Of a DNA stretch of 64,000 nt, positions 37,052 through 46,872 are shown one piece after another (the first letter of the stretch is position 1; each line of letters starts with the position of its first letter). The notes under the pieces were generated by a model. It saw only the letters and a program-made list of their open reading frames with translations. It did no database searches and was not told where the DNA came from. The DNA is from Enterobacter sp. BIGb0383 (GTDB lineage Bacteria; Pseudomonadota; Gammaproteobacteria; Enterobacterales; Enterobacteriaceae): positions 124,001-188,000 of the forward strand of contig NZ_RJKQ01000001.1 of the NCBI RefSeq assembly GCF_003751845.1, given 5' to 3'. The position numbers were made by a program, and so were the translations under genes.

Positions 37052-37070
37052 ATGAGTGAGAAGCGGACAT
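37052..37070 (+). repeat. dispersed repeat copy
   Basis: ATGAGTGAGAAGCGGACAT, a copy of the recurring ATGAGYGA-GAGCGGAC motif, just upstream of the recombinase pseudogene. Confidence 0.55.
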
Positions 37071-37092
37071 CTTTTCCTATAACGGGCTGCAC

Positions 37093-37506
37093 GCCTTAAT
37101 AGCCATTGGTCATCCACAATATTTTAGCTACATCATCTAACCCGTCTGGAAGATGTTCCCTATACTAGTTGAGATATGAAGGAAATGCTGCTTTTTGCAA
37201 CTCATCAAGTATCGCAATAACTTCAGTGCCTAACCCACATGCCAGAGGCCCTCTAAAGGAGAATGGTATGATCATGCAGGATACTTACATTCCCATCGAT
37301 AATTAAATTATCCCTCAGGCTGTACACCAAGATGAGTACGGTTCATCTCAATAAAAACTATGTTTTACAGTATGTTGTGGATCATTAATGTCACCATCAA
37401 CCCGACAACGGCTGATATTTTTGAATAAAGCTCCTAAAGAGTGATATATATATGCCGATAACTAAGTAAATATAACGTCTATTGCCTGAGATTGGATATA
37501 TACCTC
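37093..37506. other. A+T-rich spacer between recombinase and glycine-zipper gene
   Basis: No convincing gene. A 12-codon frame (MIMQDTYIPIDN) starts at 37268 with a strong AAGGAG site eight bases ahead; it could be a leader peptide or a remnant. The part near 37,440-37,480 is very rich in A and T (GTGATATATATATGCC), a plausible promoter for the next gene. Confidence 0.4.
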
Positions 37507-38928
37507 ATGAATGAGAAAAGTATTGTCGGAACAACCGCTGGTATAATTGGCAGCTCTGAAAATTACGCAGACAATGTAGTCTTGGGGGCAACCAGAGGTC
37601 ATGGATTTGCTGCTGAAAAAGCGAATCACCTTAAGGATGTGATGTCAGGGAAAAATGCAAAGATTGTTGGCGGTGACAATGTCAAAAATGGCGCTGACAG
37701 ACTGGTGGATGGCATTCACATACAAACAAAATATTGTAATTCAGGCTCAAAATGTATCAGTGAATGTTTTGAAAATGGAACTTTCCGCTACTTAAACACT
37801 GATGGTACTCCTATGCAAATAGAAGTACCGTCAGATAAATATGATGATGCGGTGAAGGCAATGGAGAATAGAATAAAAAATAATCAGGTGCCAGGTATAA
37901 AAGATCCAGAATTAGCGAAAGATATTGTCAGAAAAGGTTCATTCACATATGAACAAGTAAGGAATATTGCTAAATTTGGTACTATTGAAAGCTTAACTTA
38001 TGATGCAATAAACGGCATTAAGTTGGCTGGTACTGCAATGGGAATCTCTGCGGCTGTTTCATTCGCTGTCGCTCTATGGAATGGCGAAGACTGGGATAAA
38101 GCTCTTGAATCATCTTGCTATGCTGGATTAAAAGTGGGTGGTGTAGCCTGGGTTAGTAGCATCATTACTGCTCAACTTGGCAGAACAGGAATAGAACAAA
38201 GTTTGCGTGGCGCTACAGATTGGATCGTTCAGCAAATGGGGCCTAAAGCTGCCGCATGGATTGCAAATGGTTTACGATCAGGTAATGCGATTTATGGTGC
38301 CGCTGCGATGAACCACGTTAGCAAACTTTTGCGCGGGAATATCGTCACAGGTGTTGTCACTACTCTGGTTATATCTTCGGTAGATTTTGTTCGAATGTTT
38401 CAGGGCCGATGCTCAGGCGCTCAATTATTCAAGAATGTTACAGCTACTGCATCTGGAGTTGCTGGCGGAACAGGTGGCTGGATGGCAGGCGCTGCTGGAG
38501 GAGCCGCATTGGGTTCACTTATTCCTTTCGTTGGCACGGCTGCAGGCGGAATCATCGGGGGGTTACTAGGTGCGTTTGCCGGTGGTACGGCTGCAAATGC
38601 TGCAGTTTCAGCTATTCTCGATGAGTTTATTGAGGACGATGCTAAAGAAATGCTTAAAATAGTTGAAGAAGCATTTGGTGAACTTGCTTTTAATTATCTG
38701 TTAAGTGAGCAAGAGGCAAAGTCAGTTATTGATGGCTTTAAAGAGAAGGACGTACCAGATTTTTTGCGAGATATGTATGCATCTTCTGACCGCCCGTTGT
38801 TTGCAAAAAATGAATTTGAACCAATGATTATAAATATTGCTAAGAATAGGAATGTTATTTCTCTACCTACTGATGCTCAACTATTACAAAAAACCGCAAA
38901 AATCATAGATACCCTTGTAGCAGCTTAA
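37507..38928 (+). CDS. glycine-zipper protein with nuclease-like motif, function unknown
   Basis: A 473-residue protein from ATG 37507 (a TTG at 37492 is also possible). The N-terminal 170 residues are soluble and well conserved in character (GHGFAAEKANHLKDV, GADRLVDGIHIQTKY, MQIEVPSDKYDDAVKAM, IVRKGSFTYEQVRNIAKFGTIESLTYDA). Asp64 and Gln73-x-Lys75, with Glu37 upstream, could be a short PD-(D/E)xK-like site of the Mrr (QxK) type. Residues 315-370 are a glycine zipper (GGTGGWMAGAAGGAALG..., GTAAGGIIGGLLGAFAGG) able to insert in a membrane. The C terminus is helical and acidic. A+T-rich. Neither part has a proven function. Confidence 0.65.
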   Translation: MNEKSIVGTTAGIIGSSENYADNVVLGATRGHGFAAEKANHLKDVMSGKNAKIVGGDNVKNGADRLVDGIHIQTKYCNSGSKCISECFENGTFRYLNTDGTPMQIEVPSDKYDDAVKAMENRIKNNQVPGIKDPELAKDIVRKGSFTYEQVRNIAKFGTIESLTYDAINGIKLAGTAMGISAAVSFAVALWNGEDWDKALESSCYAGLKVGGVAWVSSIITAQLGRTGIEQSLRGATDWIVQQMGPKAAAWIANGLRSGNAIYGAAAMNHVSKLLRGNIVTGVVTTLVISSVDFVRMFQGRCSGAQLFKNVTATASGVAGGTGGWMAGAAGGAALGSLIPFVGTAAGGIIGGLLGAFAGGTAANAAVSAILDEFIEDDAKEMLKIVEEAFGELAFNYLLSEQEAKSVIDGFKEKDVPDFLRDMYASSDRPLFAKNEFEPMIINIAKNRNVISLPTDAQLLQKTAKIIDTLVAA

Positions 38929-39208
38929 TTATTCAGTGTGTATTAGCTCAGGTATGAGCTAATACATCACATTACGTCCATATCATTCCCGAATAGAATA
39001 TTAATTCGTTTAATAGTAATTAAATTTTTATGCCTCATTAGGTTTGGGAATCGGAACATGAACCAACTGAAAGCAACCTTTGGTGACAGAGCCCATCTGA
39101 TCTGCCCCCTGTTGATTAACATAGGCTGGCACTAGCAACGTCCGCTTCTGGTACTGAGCGGACGGATAATGCCTTTTTCGCCGGATGAGTAGACCGGCTT
39201 TTATCTCT
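38929..39208. repeat. spacer with inverted repeat of the dispersed family
   Basis: CGTCCGCT (39139-39146) and AGCGGACG (39157-39164) form a perfect inverted repeat around TCTGGTACTG. This is the second form of the recurring repeat. The rest of the spacer carries no gene. Confidence 0.6.
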
Positions 39209-40303
39209 TCAGCATCGTTCCTTGATCACGGTCTCGCCAGTCCGGTTTTCTAACTCATAGAGATGAAACGGGGTGTGCCCCGCGATAAGATCGGCAAGGT
39301 CGGGAGAGTGGCTGGTTAACCATATTTGCGAATACCGCGACGATTCCACAATAAGTTTCGCCAGTGCCGGAAGCAAAAGTGGGTGCAGGCTATTCTCCGG
39401 TTCATTTAACGCAAAGAATGAAGGGGGACGTGGGCTAAGCAGCGCAACGGCCAGGCATAAAAAACGCAATGTTCCGTCTGACATTTCGCTCGCCAGCAAA
39501 GGGCGACGTACGCCTTGTCGTCGCATTTTCATCTCAAATAAGGAGTTCACATTCTCACAATAAAATGTGCACTCAGGAAACGCATCAGCAAGTATTTCAG
39601 TCAGTAATTCTGAATCACCAATTTCAATAATGGTCTGAAATGCTGCCGCCAGATTGGCGCCGTCACTAAATAATACCGGAGAACGGTTTCCGACATTGGC
39701 TGTCCTCAGCGCGGATTTTTTAGAGATATCAAATTCGTGATAAAAACGCCATTTCCGCATCGTTTCTCTAACCTGAGAGATCTCCGGATATTTATGAGGC
39801 TCGCCGACGTGACCGAAAATGGATTCATTCTCATAGACTACATCCGTAAACGCATTTTTATGGCCATCAATATCGACTAAAAAAGCGGCGCTATTTTTAC
39901 GATGTAAGACGTTCGAAGCGGGACGTCGTCCGGACTGACCAACCCATATGTTCTCTTCTTTGAAGACAGGATCTAAGTAAAAATGAGTGGGATAGGGCAG
40001 CCTATCCGGAAATCCAATTTGCATTTCATAGTCAAAATCATCAGTCTGGCAGGACAAGACGACGCGCTTTGGTTGCCTGGCTGTTACGCGAGATTCCCCT
40101 GACCACATCACATTCTCAAGCCCGCCTTCGTCACTGAGATGTCTCGAAAACTGACCGTCAGCAGCAGCCGAGAGTAACTGGATGCCTTTGTAAATATTTG
40201 ATTTTCCACAGCCATTGCTGCCAACGACAACATTCAGTTTGCCAAGTTCAATGTCAATATTACGTACCGAACGAAAGTTTTGTATTTGAATGCGGTTAAT
40301 CAT
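39209..40303 (-). CDS. SMC/RecF-like AAA ATPase
   Basis: A 364-residue ATPase of the AAA_21/RecF type. It opens with INRIQIQNFRSVRNIDIELGKLNVVVGSNGCGKSN (Walker A at residues 28-35), carries a signature-like MSDGTLRFLCLAVALL (274-289), a Walker B-type FFALNEPENSLHP (296-308), and WLTSHSPDLAD with the H-loop. There is no nuclease (Toprim) domain. In such proteins NEPE rather than DEPE is common. Relatives occur both as housekeeping orphans and as the ATPase part of defence systems. Transcribed alone, on the minus strand. Confidence 0.85.
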   Translation of the reverse strand: MINRIQIQNFRSVRNIDIELGKLNVVVGSNGCGKSNIYKGIQLLSAAADGQFSRHLSDEGGLENVMWSGESRVTARQPKRVVLSCQTDDFDYEMQIGFPDRLPYPTHFYLDPVFKEENIWVGQSGRRPASNVLHRKNSAAFLVDIDGHKNAFTDVVYENESIFGHVGEPHKYPEISQVRETMRKWRFYHEFDISKKSALRTANVGNRSPVLFSDGANLAAAFQTIIEIGDSELLTEILADAFPECTFYCENVNSLFEMKMRRQGVRRPLLASEMSDGTLRFLCLAVALLSPRPPSFFALNEPENSLHPLLLPALAKLIVESSRYSQIWLTSHSPDLADLIAGHTPFHLYELENRTGETVIKERC

Positions 40304-40399
40304 GGCTCACTTTCCGTTGTGTCACAAAGCAGGGAGATCAAGGTACAGCAGAATACTCTATTCCCCGCGACTTTTCTGAGGGATAACCCGCGAGGGGTA

Positions 40400-41314
40400 T
40401 TACGAGTGCTTATTTTCATCATCTGACGGTACACGGCATTTCTCCTTCAGTACGAAGGCGTTATCCGTACAGAATTCTATATAAGCTCTTGCCGCCGCCG
40501 ATACATGCCTGTGTTTTTTATAAACCAGATGCAATGAAGAGAAGGGTAATCGTGTCTGAGGCAATATCTCAATCAGTTGTCCGCTGTGAATATATTCAGC
40601 AGCAAAAAATGCAGGCAATTCGGTAATCCAGGCTCCTGCCAGGGCTCCCGCACGCAAATGAAGGTAGTCATTTACCGTAAAGGTGGCAGGAACATCCCAG
40701 GCATGCTCACCGAGCATCCATGCCGGACGTGCGCCTATCACTGAACCCCAGGCGGCACAGGCGTAATTTCTGAGGTCTGACGGTTCTTTGGGGAGATCGC
40801 TGTTCAGGAAAAGTTTCGGGCTGGCGACCAGAATATGCCTGAAATCCATAAGATGGCGCGCTACCACATCATCATCAGCGATGCTCCCGACCCGCAGCGC
40901 GACATCAATGCCTTCAGAGATTAAATCCACCCGGCGTTCAGTCGTATAAACGTTAATGGCTATACCCGGGTGCGTCTGCTGAAACTGCCTGATGATCTCC
41001 CACCATGGTTCGAGTGACTGGGGCATCGTCAGGCGCAATCGGCCGGTAATATGGTTGTCGCCGGTTGTAAGAAACAGCTCTGCATCATTAAGTATATCTA
41101 TGGCCGGACTCGCCTGGTTCAGCAGTTTTTGTCCTGCCTCTGTAGCCTTGCAACCCTTCACTGTTCGTTCCAGCAGAACCACATTCAGCTCATGCTCAAG
41201 TTCCGAGATCCTGCGACTGAGTGTGGGAAGCGGGATGTTATTTTGCCGTGCAGCAGCAGAAAGACTGCCGCAGCGGGCTGCCAGAACAAACATCTTTAGC
41301 GCATTTAAATTCAT
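40400..41314 (-). CDS. LysR-family regulator
   Basis: A 304-residue LysR protein: HTH at residues 2-60 (LNALKMFVLAARCGSLSAAARQNNIPLPTLSRRISELEHEL), effector domain from residue 90. Divergent from the arylamine N-acetyltransferase gene across 246 bases, the probable target. Confidence 0.9.
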   Translation of the reverse strand: MNLNALKMFVLAARCGSLSAAARQNNIPLPTLSRRISELEHELNVVLLERTVKGCKATEAGQKLLNQASPAIDILNDAELFLTTGDNHITGRLRLTMPQSLEPWWEIIRQFQQTHPGIAINVYTTERRVDLISEGIDVALRVGSIADDDVVARHLMDFRHILVASPKLFLNSDLPKEPSDLRNYACAAWGSVIGARPAWMLGEHAWDVPATFTVNDYLHLRAGALAGAWITELPAFFAAEYIHSGQLIEILPQTRLPFSSLHLVYKKHRHVSAAARAYIEFCTDNAFVLKEKCRVPSDDENKHS

Positions 41315-41560
41315 CCTGGCCTCTCAAATATGAAAACATCACTTCCAATTCAGGATCTACAGAGAACGGAATAGGGGTATTAGAATACCGCTGTTCCTAA
41401 TCATTAACCGCCATGATTGTAGAGGGAATATAGGGTAAAAAGCACCATTAGCGTATTTCTGCCGTGATTATATCTTCTCAAACGCTAAGCCCGGATCCTG
41501 AAATAAGCTATCAGATATGAAAGGACCGGGTTTTATATCCATCAGGAAAACGACAGTAAC

Positions 41561-42427
41561 ATGAAAGACATAGCACTAGCCTACCTGGACCGTCCTGGTC
41601 TTGATGCCGAACCGCCGTCCCTCCAGGCACTTACCCGATTGCATCAGGCTCATGTTGAGCGGATACCGTACGAAACGTTCTGGATCCACCTTGCACAGGG
41701 TTGGAGAATTGACCCCATTGAGAGCTTCAGGAGGGCAGCGACAACCCGGCGAGGCGGTTACTGCTTTCAGCTTAATGGCGGCTTTCATATGCTGCTTAGC
41801 CACCTTGGTTATCGTGTGAGTCTCAACCCGGCAAACGTTCATGGTGCTGAAGGTCCTGAGCGTATAAAGCTGGAAAATCACGCCGCACTCATCGCCGAGG
41901 GAATGCCGTGTGAAAGCAATCCCAATGGCAGATGGTGGGTTGATGTTGGTCTTGGCGATGCACTGCATAAACAGATGCCGCTTATGAACACCACCGTTAA
42001 CCAGGGTTTGATGCAGTTTGGAATGGAGGCTGTAGGCGAGGATGGCGTTGGCGACTGGCATCTCACGGCCGACCCGTCATGCTGGATCGCAGGTGTCAGT
42101 CTGGCTGACCAGCCCGTAAATATGATGGATTTGATCGACCGGCATCACTTTAACGTGCACTCGCCAGAGTCGGGATATGCAAAAGTTGTCACTGCACAAC
42201 TTCGCCGACCTGACGGTAAAACGATACTACGAGGCTGCGTTCTCAGCAAAACTGACGGAAACGTCGTAACGACTCACACCTCGGCGTCCCTGGCGGAATG
42301 GCTGGATGTACTGCGCGACGAATTCGGCCTGATTTTCGAAAATGTTCCCGAGGCATCACTGACCACATTGTGGGCGAAGGTGCGGCTGATCCATGAGGAA
42401 TGGCTTCAGTCCCGCGATAACGTGTAA
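41561..42427 (+). CDS. arylamine N-acetyltransferase
   Basis: A 288-residue NAT enzyme. The catalytic triad is Cys68 in RRGGYCFQLN, His107 in LENHAALI and Asp128 in WWVDVGLGD. It transfers acetyl from acetyl-CoA to arylamines, hydrazines and hydroxylamines. E. coli NhoA is the nearest named relative by fold; I do not claim orthology. It is divergent from a LysR regulator. Confidence 0.92.
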   Translation: MKDIALAYLDRPGLDAEPPSLQALTRLHQAHVERIPYETFWIHLAQGWRIDPIESFRRAATTRRGGYCFQLNGGFHMLLSHLGYRVSLNPANVHGAEGPERIKLENHAALIAEGMPCESNPNGRWWVDVGLGDALHKQMPLMNTTVNQGLMQFGMEAVGEDGVGDWHLTADPSCWIAGVSLADQPVNMMDLIDRHHFNVHSPESGYAKVVTAQLRRPDGKTILRGCVLSKTDGNVVTTHTSASLAEWLDVLRDEFGLIFENVPEASLTTLWAKVRLIHEEWLQSRDNV

Positions 42428-42504
42428 TGCCGCAAGCCGTGCGTTATCCGTATTTTGTTTTAAATCCTATCCCTTTATGGCCACCCGATCCCTGGAGAAA
42501 AAAA

Positions 42505-43860
42505 ATGAGACAGTCCTTAAACGTTACCCTGAAAAAATTGCCCCTGATGGTTACGGCCCTGATGGCGACGGTCGCGCCGGGAGGAGCATTCGCGCACGAA
42601 GCCACAGCAGGTGAGAAGGTGCTGCAGGAACATAACGCTGATTTTCGCAGGCAGATTGTGGAAGTGACTTCAGGTGTATACGTAGCCGTCGGTTTTTCGG
42701 CTGCTAACGTGAGCCTGATCTAGGGTAAAACCGGCTCCATTATCGTTGATACCTCAGCCAATCCCAAAGATGCGAAAGCGATTGTTGAGGCCTTTGGTCA
42801 CCGCCTGATCCATCCCGTACGCGCAATAATCTACACGCATAATCATCCGGACCATTCCGGCGGTGCGACGGTCTTTGCCGGCAATGACAAGCCGGACATT
42901 ATCAGCCACAGCCTGCTGGTCATGGCTAAACCGGATACCGGGCGCGGAAAACGAGAGGGTGGGGACGCCTTTGGCACCTCGCTGCCGGATGACCAGTTTA
43001 TTAATGCGGGAACGCAACTGGAATACGGCCGAATAACTCCCCATACACGTGAAGGCTTTCTTCCTCCCACGCAGACCTTTGATGGCACCAGTAAAAAGCT
43101 GGCGGTCGCCGGTGTAAAAATGGAGCTTATCCATACCCCGGGCGAGTCTGATGAAAATACGGCCGTGTGGTTACCCGAACAGAAGGTACTGCTGACGGGT
43201 GATGACTTTCTGAAAACCTTCCCCAATATTGCTCCGCTTCGTGGCCTGCCGACCCGACCGGTGGAGAAATGGATTGAGAGCCTGAACAGAATGATTGCCC
43301 TGAATGCGGATTATGTCATTCCGGGTCATATGCAGCCGGTAAGCGGTTCGGGAGCGATAAAAAATGCACTGACGGCATATCGGGATGGGATACAAAGCGT
43401 ATGGGACCAGACGATGGACGGCATTGCCAAAGGCATGACCCCTGATGAGCTGGTGCAGACGGTGAAGCTACCCGCTGAGCTGGCAAAAAATCCGTACCTG
43501 CAGGAGTATTATGGCAGCGTGGCCTTTACCGTACGGGGTATCTTTGCGCAGCAGGCGGGCTGGTTCGACGGTAATGCCACGCACATGTATCCGCTCACTG
43601 AAAAAGACCGGGCGACGCGTCTGCTGGCGATGACCGGTGGCAAAATAAACATGCTGGATAGCGCCCGTCAGTCCCTGGCGTCAGGCGAGTACCAGTGGGC
43701 GGCTGAACAGACCGACTATGTACTGGCCGTCGACCCGCACAACGCAGAGGCCCGAAAGCTAAAAGCTGATGCACTCACCGCGCTGGGCGGGCTGCAGGCT
43801 AATGCGACCGCGCGTAATTACTATCTGACGACGGCACAGTACCTGAAAAAGAACCCATAA
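42505..43860 (+). pseudogene. exported metallo-beta-lactamase-fold alkylsulfatase-like gene with an in-frame stop
   Basis: From ATG 42505 (CTGGAG upstream) the frame codes for a signal peptide (residues 1-30) and start of a metallo-beta-lactamase fold, then meets a TAG at 42721-42723, codon 73. The frame continues unbroken to 43860, giving a 451-codon product. After the stop come GKTGSIIVDT and the zinc motif THNHPDHSGG (His112, His114, Asp116, His117) and an alkyl-sulfatase-type dimerisation region. Full-length SdsA/YjcS enzymes are longer and end with a sterol-carrier domain, absent here. Relatives have Glu before G-K-T-G, so GAG to TAG is the simplest explanation. It is inactive unless the amber codon is suppressed. 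Confidence 0.85.
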
Positions 43861-43993
43861 CTAAGCTCCGCATGATGCATATAAACCGGATGCTGGCGGG
43901 TACGGCATCCGCTCCCCTACTTGAAAGGTATATATCTGCATTAGTAATATGATATGGATCTCATAAAAACCACAATGGTATCCATGGCATCTC

Positions 43994-44905
43994 ATGATAG
44001 AAACTCGGCTTCTTATCCAGTTCATTGCCGTTGCAGAAGAATTGCATTTCAACCGGGCTGCGCAGCGACTTTACATGGCGCAGCCCCCCCTCAGTCAGGC
44101 TATCCGCAGGCTTGAGCAGGAGTTAGGTGTCTTGCTGTTCGAACGCACGAACCGCTGCGTGTCACTTACGCCTGCCGGGGTCAATTTTCTCAAATCAGCG
44201 AGAGAAGTGTTACGTGTTCTTGATGAAGGCGTTGAAAAAACCCGCCGCGTGTCACAGGGAATTGAGGGCCATCTCACTCTGACCTTTATCAGTATTGTCA
44301 GTTATGCTCCCCTTTTACGTGCACTGAGAGCGTTCCGGACTGCTTTCCCGGCAGTCTCCTTTACGATGCTGGAGGCCACGACTCAGGAGCAGACGGAAGC
44401 GCTTGAGCAGGGACGCGCGGATCTTGGATTTATGCGCGCGCCCGGCAGGAGCGCTCCAGAGCTGCGTTTCGACACCATATGGCGTGAGCCAGTTATGCTC
44501 GCTCTGCCTGCTGCACACCCTCTTGCACATTCTGAAACCCTTCATCTCTCAGCCTTCCAGCACGACAACTTCGTTTCAGCACCGCGCCACCTGGGCCAGG
44601 GTTTTCACGACCAACTCATTCAGTTGTGCGCAGCTGCAGGATTCAGACCTCACATTACACAACAGGCCCGACAACTCCAGACGCTCGTTGCACTTGTTGC
44701 CAGCGGTTTCGGCGTCGCGCTGTTACCCGCCTCACTGGCGCACGAGGCACGGGAAGACGTGATATTCAGACCACTCAGTGTCGATGCCCCGGCTGAACTG
44801 CAGCACGTGGAACTCCTGATGGGGTGGAATGCGCACTCGACGTCTTTAATCCGGGATAAATTAATCGAAGAGATACGCAGGGCTATGGCGCTCAGTATAG
44901 ATTGA
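43994..44905 (+). CDS. LysR-family regulator
   Basis: A 303-residue LysR protein of the CatR/BenM-like group: HTH at residues 5-60 (LLIQFIAVAEELHFNRAAQRLYMAQPPLSQAIRRLEQEL), effector domain after residue 90. It precedes, in the same direction, an SDR and an SMP-30-type gene, which may be its targets. The 94-base spacer to the SDR could contain its operator. Confidence 0.9.
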   Translation: MIETRLLIQFIAVAEELHFNRAAQRLYMAQPPLSQAIRRLEQELGVLLFERTNRCVSLTPAGVNFLKSAREVLRVLDEGVEKTRRVSQGIEGHLTLTFISIVSYAPLLRALRAFRTAFPAVSFTMLEATTQEQTEALEQGRADLGFMRAPGRSAPELRFDTIWREPVMLALPAAHPLAHSETLHLSAFQHDNFVSAPRHLGQGFHDQLIQLCAAAGFRPHITQQARQLQTLVALVASGFGVALLPASLAHEAREDVIFRPLSVDAPAELQHVELLMGWNAHSTSLIRDKLIEEIRRAMALSID

Positions 44906-44999
44906 GACGTTACAGATATTATCAGGCTACAAATAATATATTTTACCGGTTGCTTGTGACACGCGATCATCGTGACATTCCTGATTACGGAGATTCAGT

Positions 45000-45872
45000 A
45001 TGAGCCACAGAAAACAGCCTACAGAAACGGTTTTGAAAGATAAGGTCGCAATCATCACCGGAGCAGGACAGGGCCTGGGGCGCACATACGCGCAGTCGTT
45101 GCTGGATAATGGTGCGCGGGTTGTCATCAGTGACCCCGGCACCAACCGGTCTGGTGAAGGTGCCTCTGAGGATGTGATCGCTGAAGCTGCCCGCACCCTG
45201 CGCGCCGACAAGGGGCAACTGCTCACACACAGTGGACGGCTGGACAGCGAGGAGGCGTGCAGGGAGCTGATTGAACTGGCTGTCACCGGGTTAGGTCAAC
45301 TGGACATACTGATCCACAACGCAGGCTGGGTGGACTATCAGCTTATTGAAGACCAGGATGAGGATTTCCTTGAGCGTGCCATCGATATCAGTCTTCGTGC
45401 GCCGATCTGGCTGAGTAAATATGCATGGCCATACCTTAAACACTCTTCCTCGCCCAGGATTGTGCTTAATACGTCCGATCGTGCCATGTTTCAGCGTTAT
45501 GCACAGCCCGGTCTCGTCGCTTATGCAGCAGGCAAAATGGCTCAGATAGGGATCATGAATGCCCTGAGCCTGGAAGGCGAACAGCATGGCATTCTTGTAA
45601 ATGCTATCTCGCCGGTTGCCAGAACGCGCATGTGGGGGATTACGCAGCCTCCGGTTGATCTCAAACCGGAGTGGGTAGCGCCGGGAGTCCTTTATCTGTC
45701 GAGTCCACTATGTCAGGACACCGGCTACATCCTTCGTGCCAGCAATGGTCAGTTCACCGCCACTCGTTTTTGTGAGAATCCAGACGTTGTTTACCCCACA
45801 GACCTGAAACGCGTCGAGTGTGCAAGCGTTACGGATGTCGCCCGCCTGTGGCAGCAGATAAAAGAGGTCTGA
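45000..45872 (+). CDS. short-chain dehydrogenase/reductase
   Basis: A 290-residue classical SDR: nucleotide loop ITGAGQGLGR (residues 19-28), NAGW, catalytic Ser159 with Tyr175-x3-Lys179 in VAYAAGKM. The N terminus is longer by about ten residues than usual. The SMP-30 gene follows after one base, so they form an operon; such pairs often oxidise a sugar and open the lactone, but no substrate is proven. Confidence 0.88.
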   Translation: MSHRKQPTETVLKDKVAIITGAGQGLGRTYAQSLLDNGARVVISDPGTNRSGEGASEDVIAEAARTLRADKGQLLTHSGRLDSEEACRELIELAVTGLGQLDILIHNAGWVDYQLIEDQDEDFLERAIDISLRAPIWLSKYAWPYLKHSSSPRIVLNTSDRAMFQRYAQPGLVAYAAGKMAQIGIMNALSLEGEQHGILVNAISPVARTRMWGITQPPVDLKPEWVAPGVLYLSSPLCQDTGYILRASNGQFTATRFCENPDVVYPTDLKRVECASVTDVARLWQQIKEV

Positions 45873-45873
45873 A

Positions 45874-46758
45874 ATGCCTGACGATTACGCTATGCGTCGC
45901 GTTGCCGGGGTCCGCGCCGAGCTGGGCGAAAGCCCTGTCTGGGATGAACAGAAAGGTGTGTTGTATTTCGTGGATATCACTCGCGGAAGGATCCATGTGT
46001 TGCTGCAAAATGGCAAGACAGAAACCGTTTATGAGTCAGTGGCACGTATTGGTGCCCTGGCGCTCAGCGATAAAGGCAATCTCATTTTCACAGAAGATGC
46101 ACGCGTTGCCATGCTCGATCTACAGGCCGGGGAAGTGAGCCACATCAGTCCAGCTATTCACGATGATACAGGGTGTCGCTTCAACGATGGTGCCTGCGAT
46201 CCGCAGGGCCGTTTTATTACCGGACTTATGCATGAGGGGCCAGATCGCAGCCCTGGCGAGCTATACCGGTTCGGCTGCTCAGGTGACGCCTATGTAATTC
46301 AGCAGGGGATCGCATTGCCTAATGGGCTTGCATGGTCGGATGACGGGAATACCTTATATTTTGTCGATTCGATCGCCTGCTCTATTTTTCAGGCGGCCTA
46401 CAACGCGTATGGTATGCCGGAACAAATCAGATTGTTTGTTAAGACCCCCACCGGGCTGGGACGTCCTGATGGGATCGCTCTGGATAAGGAGGGGGGCTTA
46501 TGGGTCTGTCAGTTCAATGGCGGATGCCTGTTACGCTATGACAGGAACGGGTGTCTGAGCGAGCGCGTCGTAATGCCTGTTCCACGTCCTACCAGCTGCT
46601 GTTTCGGTGGGGAGGGTCTCGGGACGTTATTCATTACCACAGCTCGTTTTGCTATGACTGTTCCGGAGTTGATTCAGTATCCGAACGCCGGAGACCTGTA
46701 TGCTATTAACCCCGGCATATCGGGTAATTCAAGGTATCGTTTTAAAGAGTGTCAGTGA
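45874..46758 (+). CDS. SMP-30/gluconolactonase-family protein
   Basis: A 294-residue six-bladed beta-propeller of the SMP-30/regucalcin family. Metal-site segments are LGESPVWDEQKGVLYFVDI, GCRFNDGACDPQGRFITG, LPNGLAWSDDGNTLYFVDS and DGIALDKEGGLWVCQFNGG. These enzymes hydrolyse sugar lactones. It begins one base after the SDR stop and has AGAGG as its ribosome site. Confidence 0.9.
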   Translation: MPDDYAMRRVAGVRAELGESPVWDEQKGVLYFVDITRGRIHVLLQNGKTETVYESVARIGALALSDKGNLIFTEDARVAMLDLQAGEVSHISPAIHDDTGCRFNDGACDPQGRFITGLMHEGPDRSPGELYRFGCSGDAYVIQQGIALPNGLAWSDDGNTLYFVDSIACSIFQAAYNAYGMPEQIRLFVKTPTGLGRPDGIALDKEGGLWVCQFNGGCLLRYDRNGCLSERVVMPVPRPTSCCFGGEGLGTLFITTARFAMTVPELIQYPNAGDLYAINPGISGNSRYRFKECQ

Positions 46759-46847
46759 GGCAGAACGCACCTGTTTCGTGCTACTGAACCAACCCGTTGA
46801 CACTACAGGGTCTAAAAAAAGCAGCCTGAAAAAATACGCCGTCCGCT

Positions 46848-46864
46848 ATGAGCGAGAAGCGGCC
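46848..46864 (+). repeat. dispersed repeat copy
   Basis: ATGAGCGAGAAGCGGCC, preceded by GTCCGCT, another copy of the recurring intergenic motif, between the SMP-30 and glutathione peroxidase genes. Confidence 0.55.
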
Positions 46865-46872
46865 TGGCTCAC

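Noticed and set aside
37268-37306. 12-codon frame with strong ribosome site as a toxin peptide
   Set aside because: No hydrophobic segment and no antisense RNA signature; I keep it only as a note on the spacer.
39396-39416. Asn in place of Asp in the Walker B segment (ALNEPE) of the ATPase as an inactivating change
   Set aside because: NEPE is common in this ATPase group and the following Glu is present.
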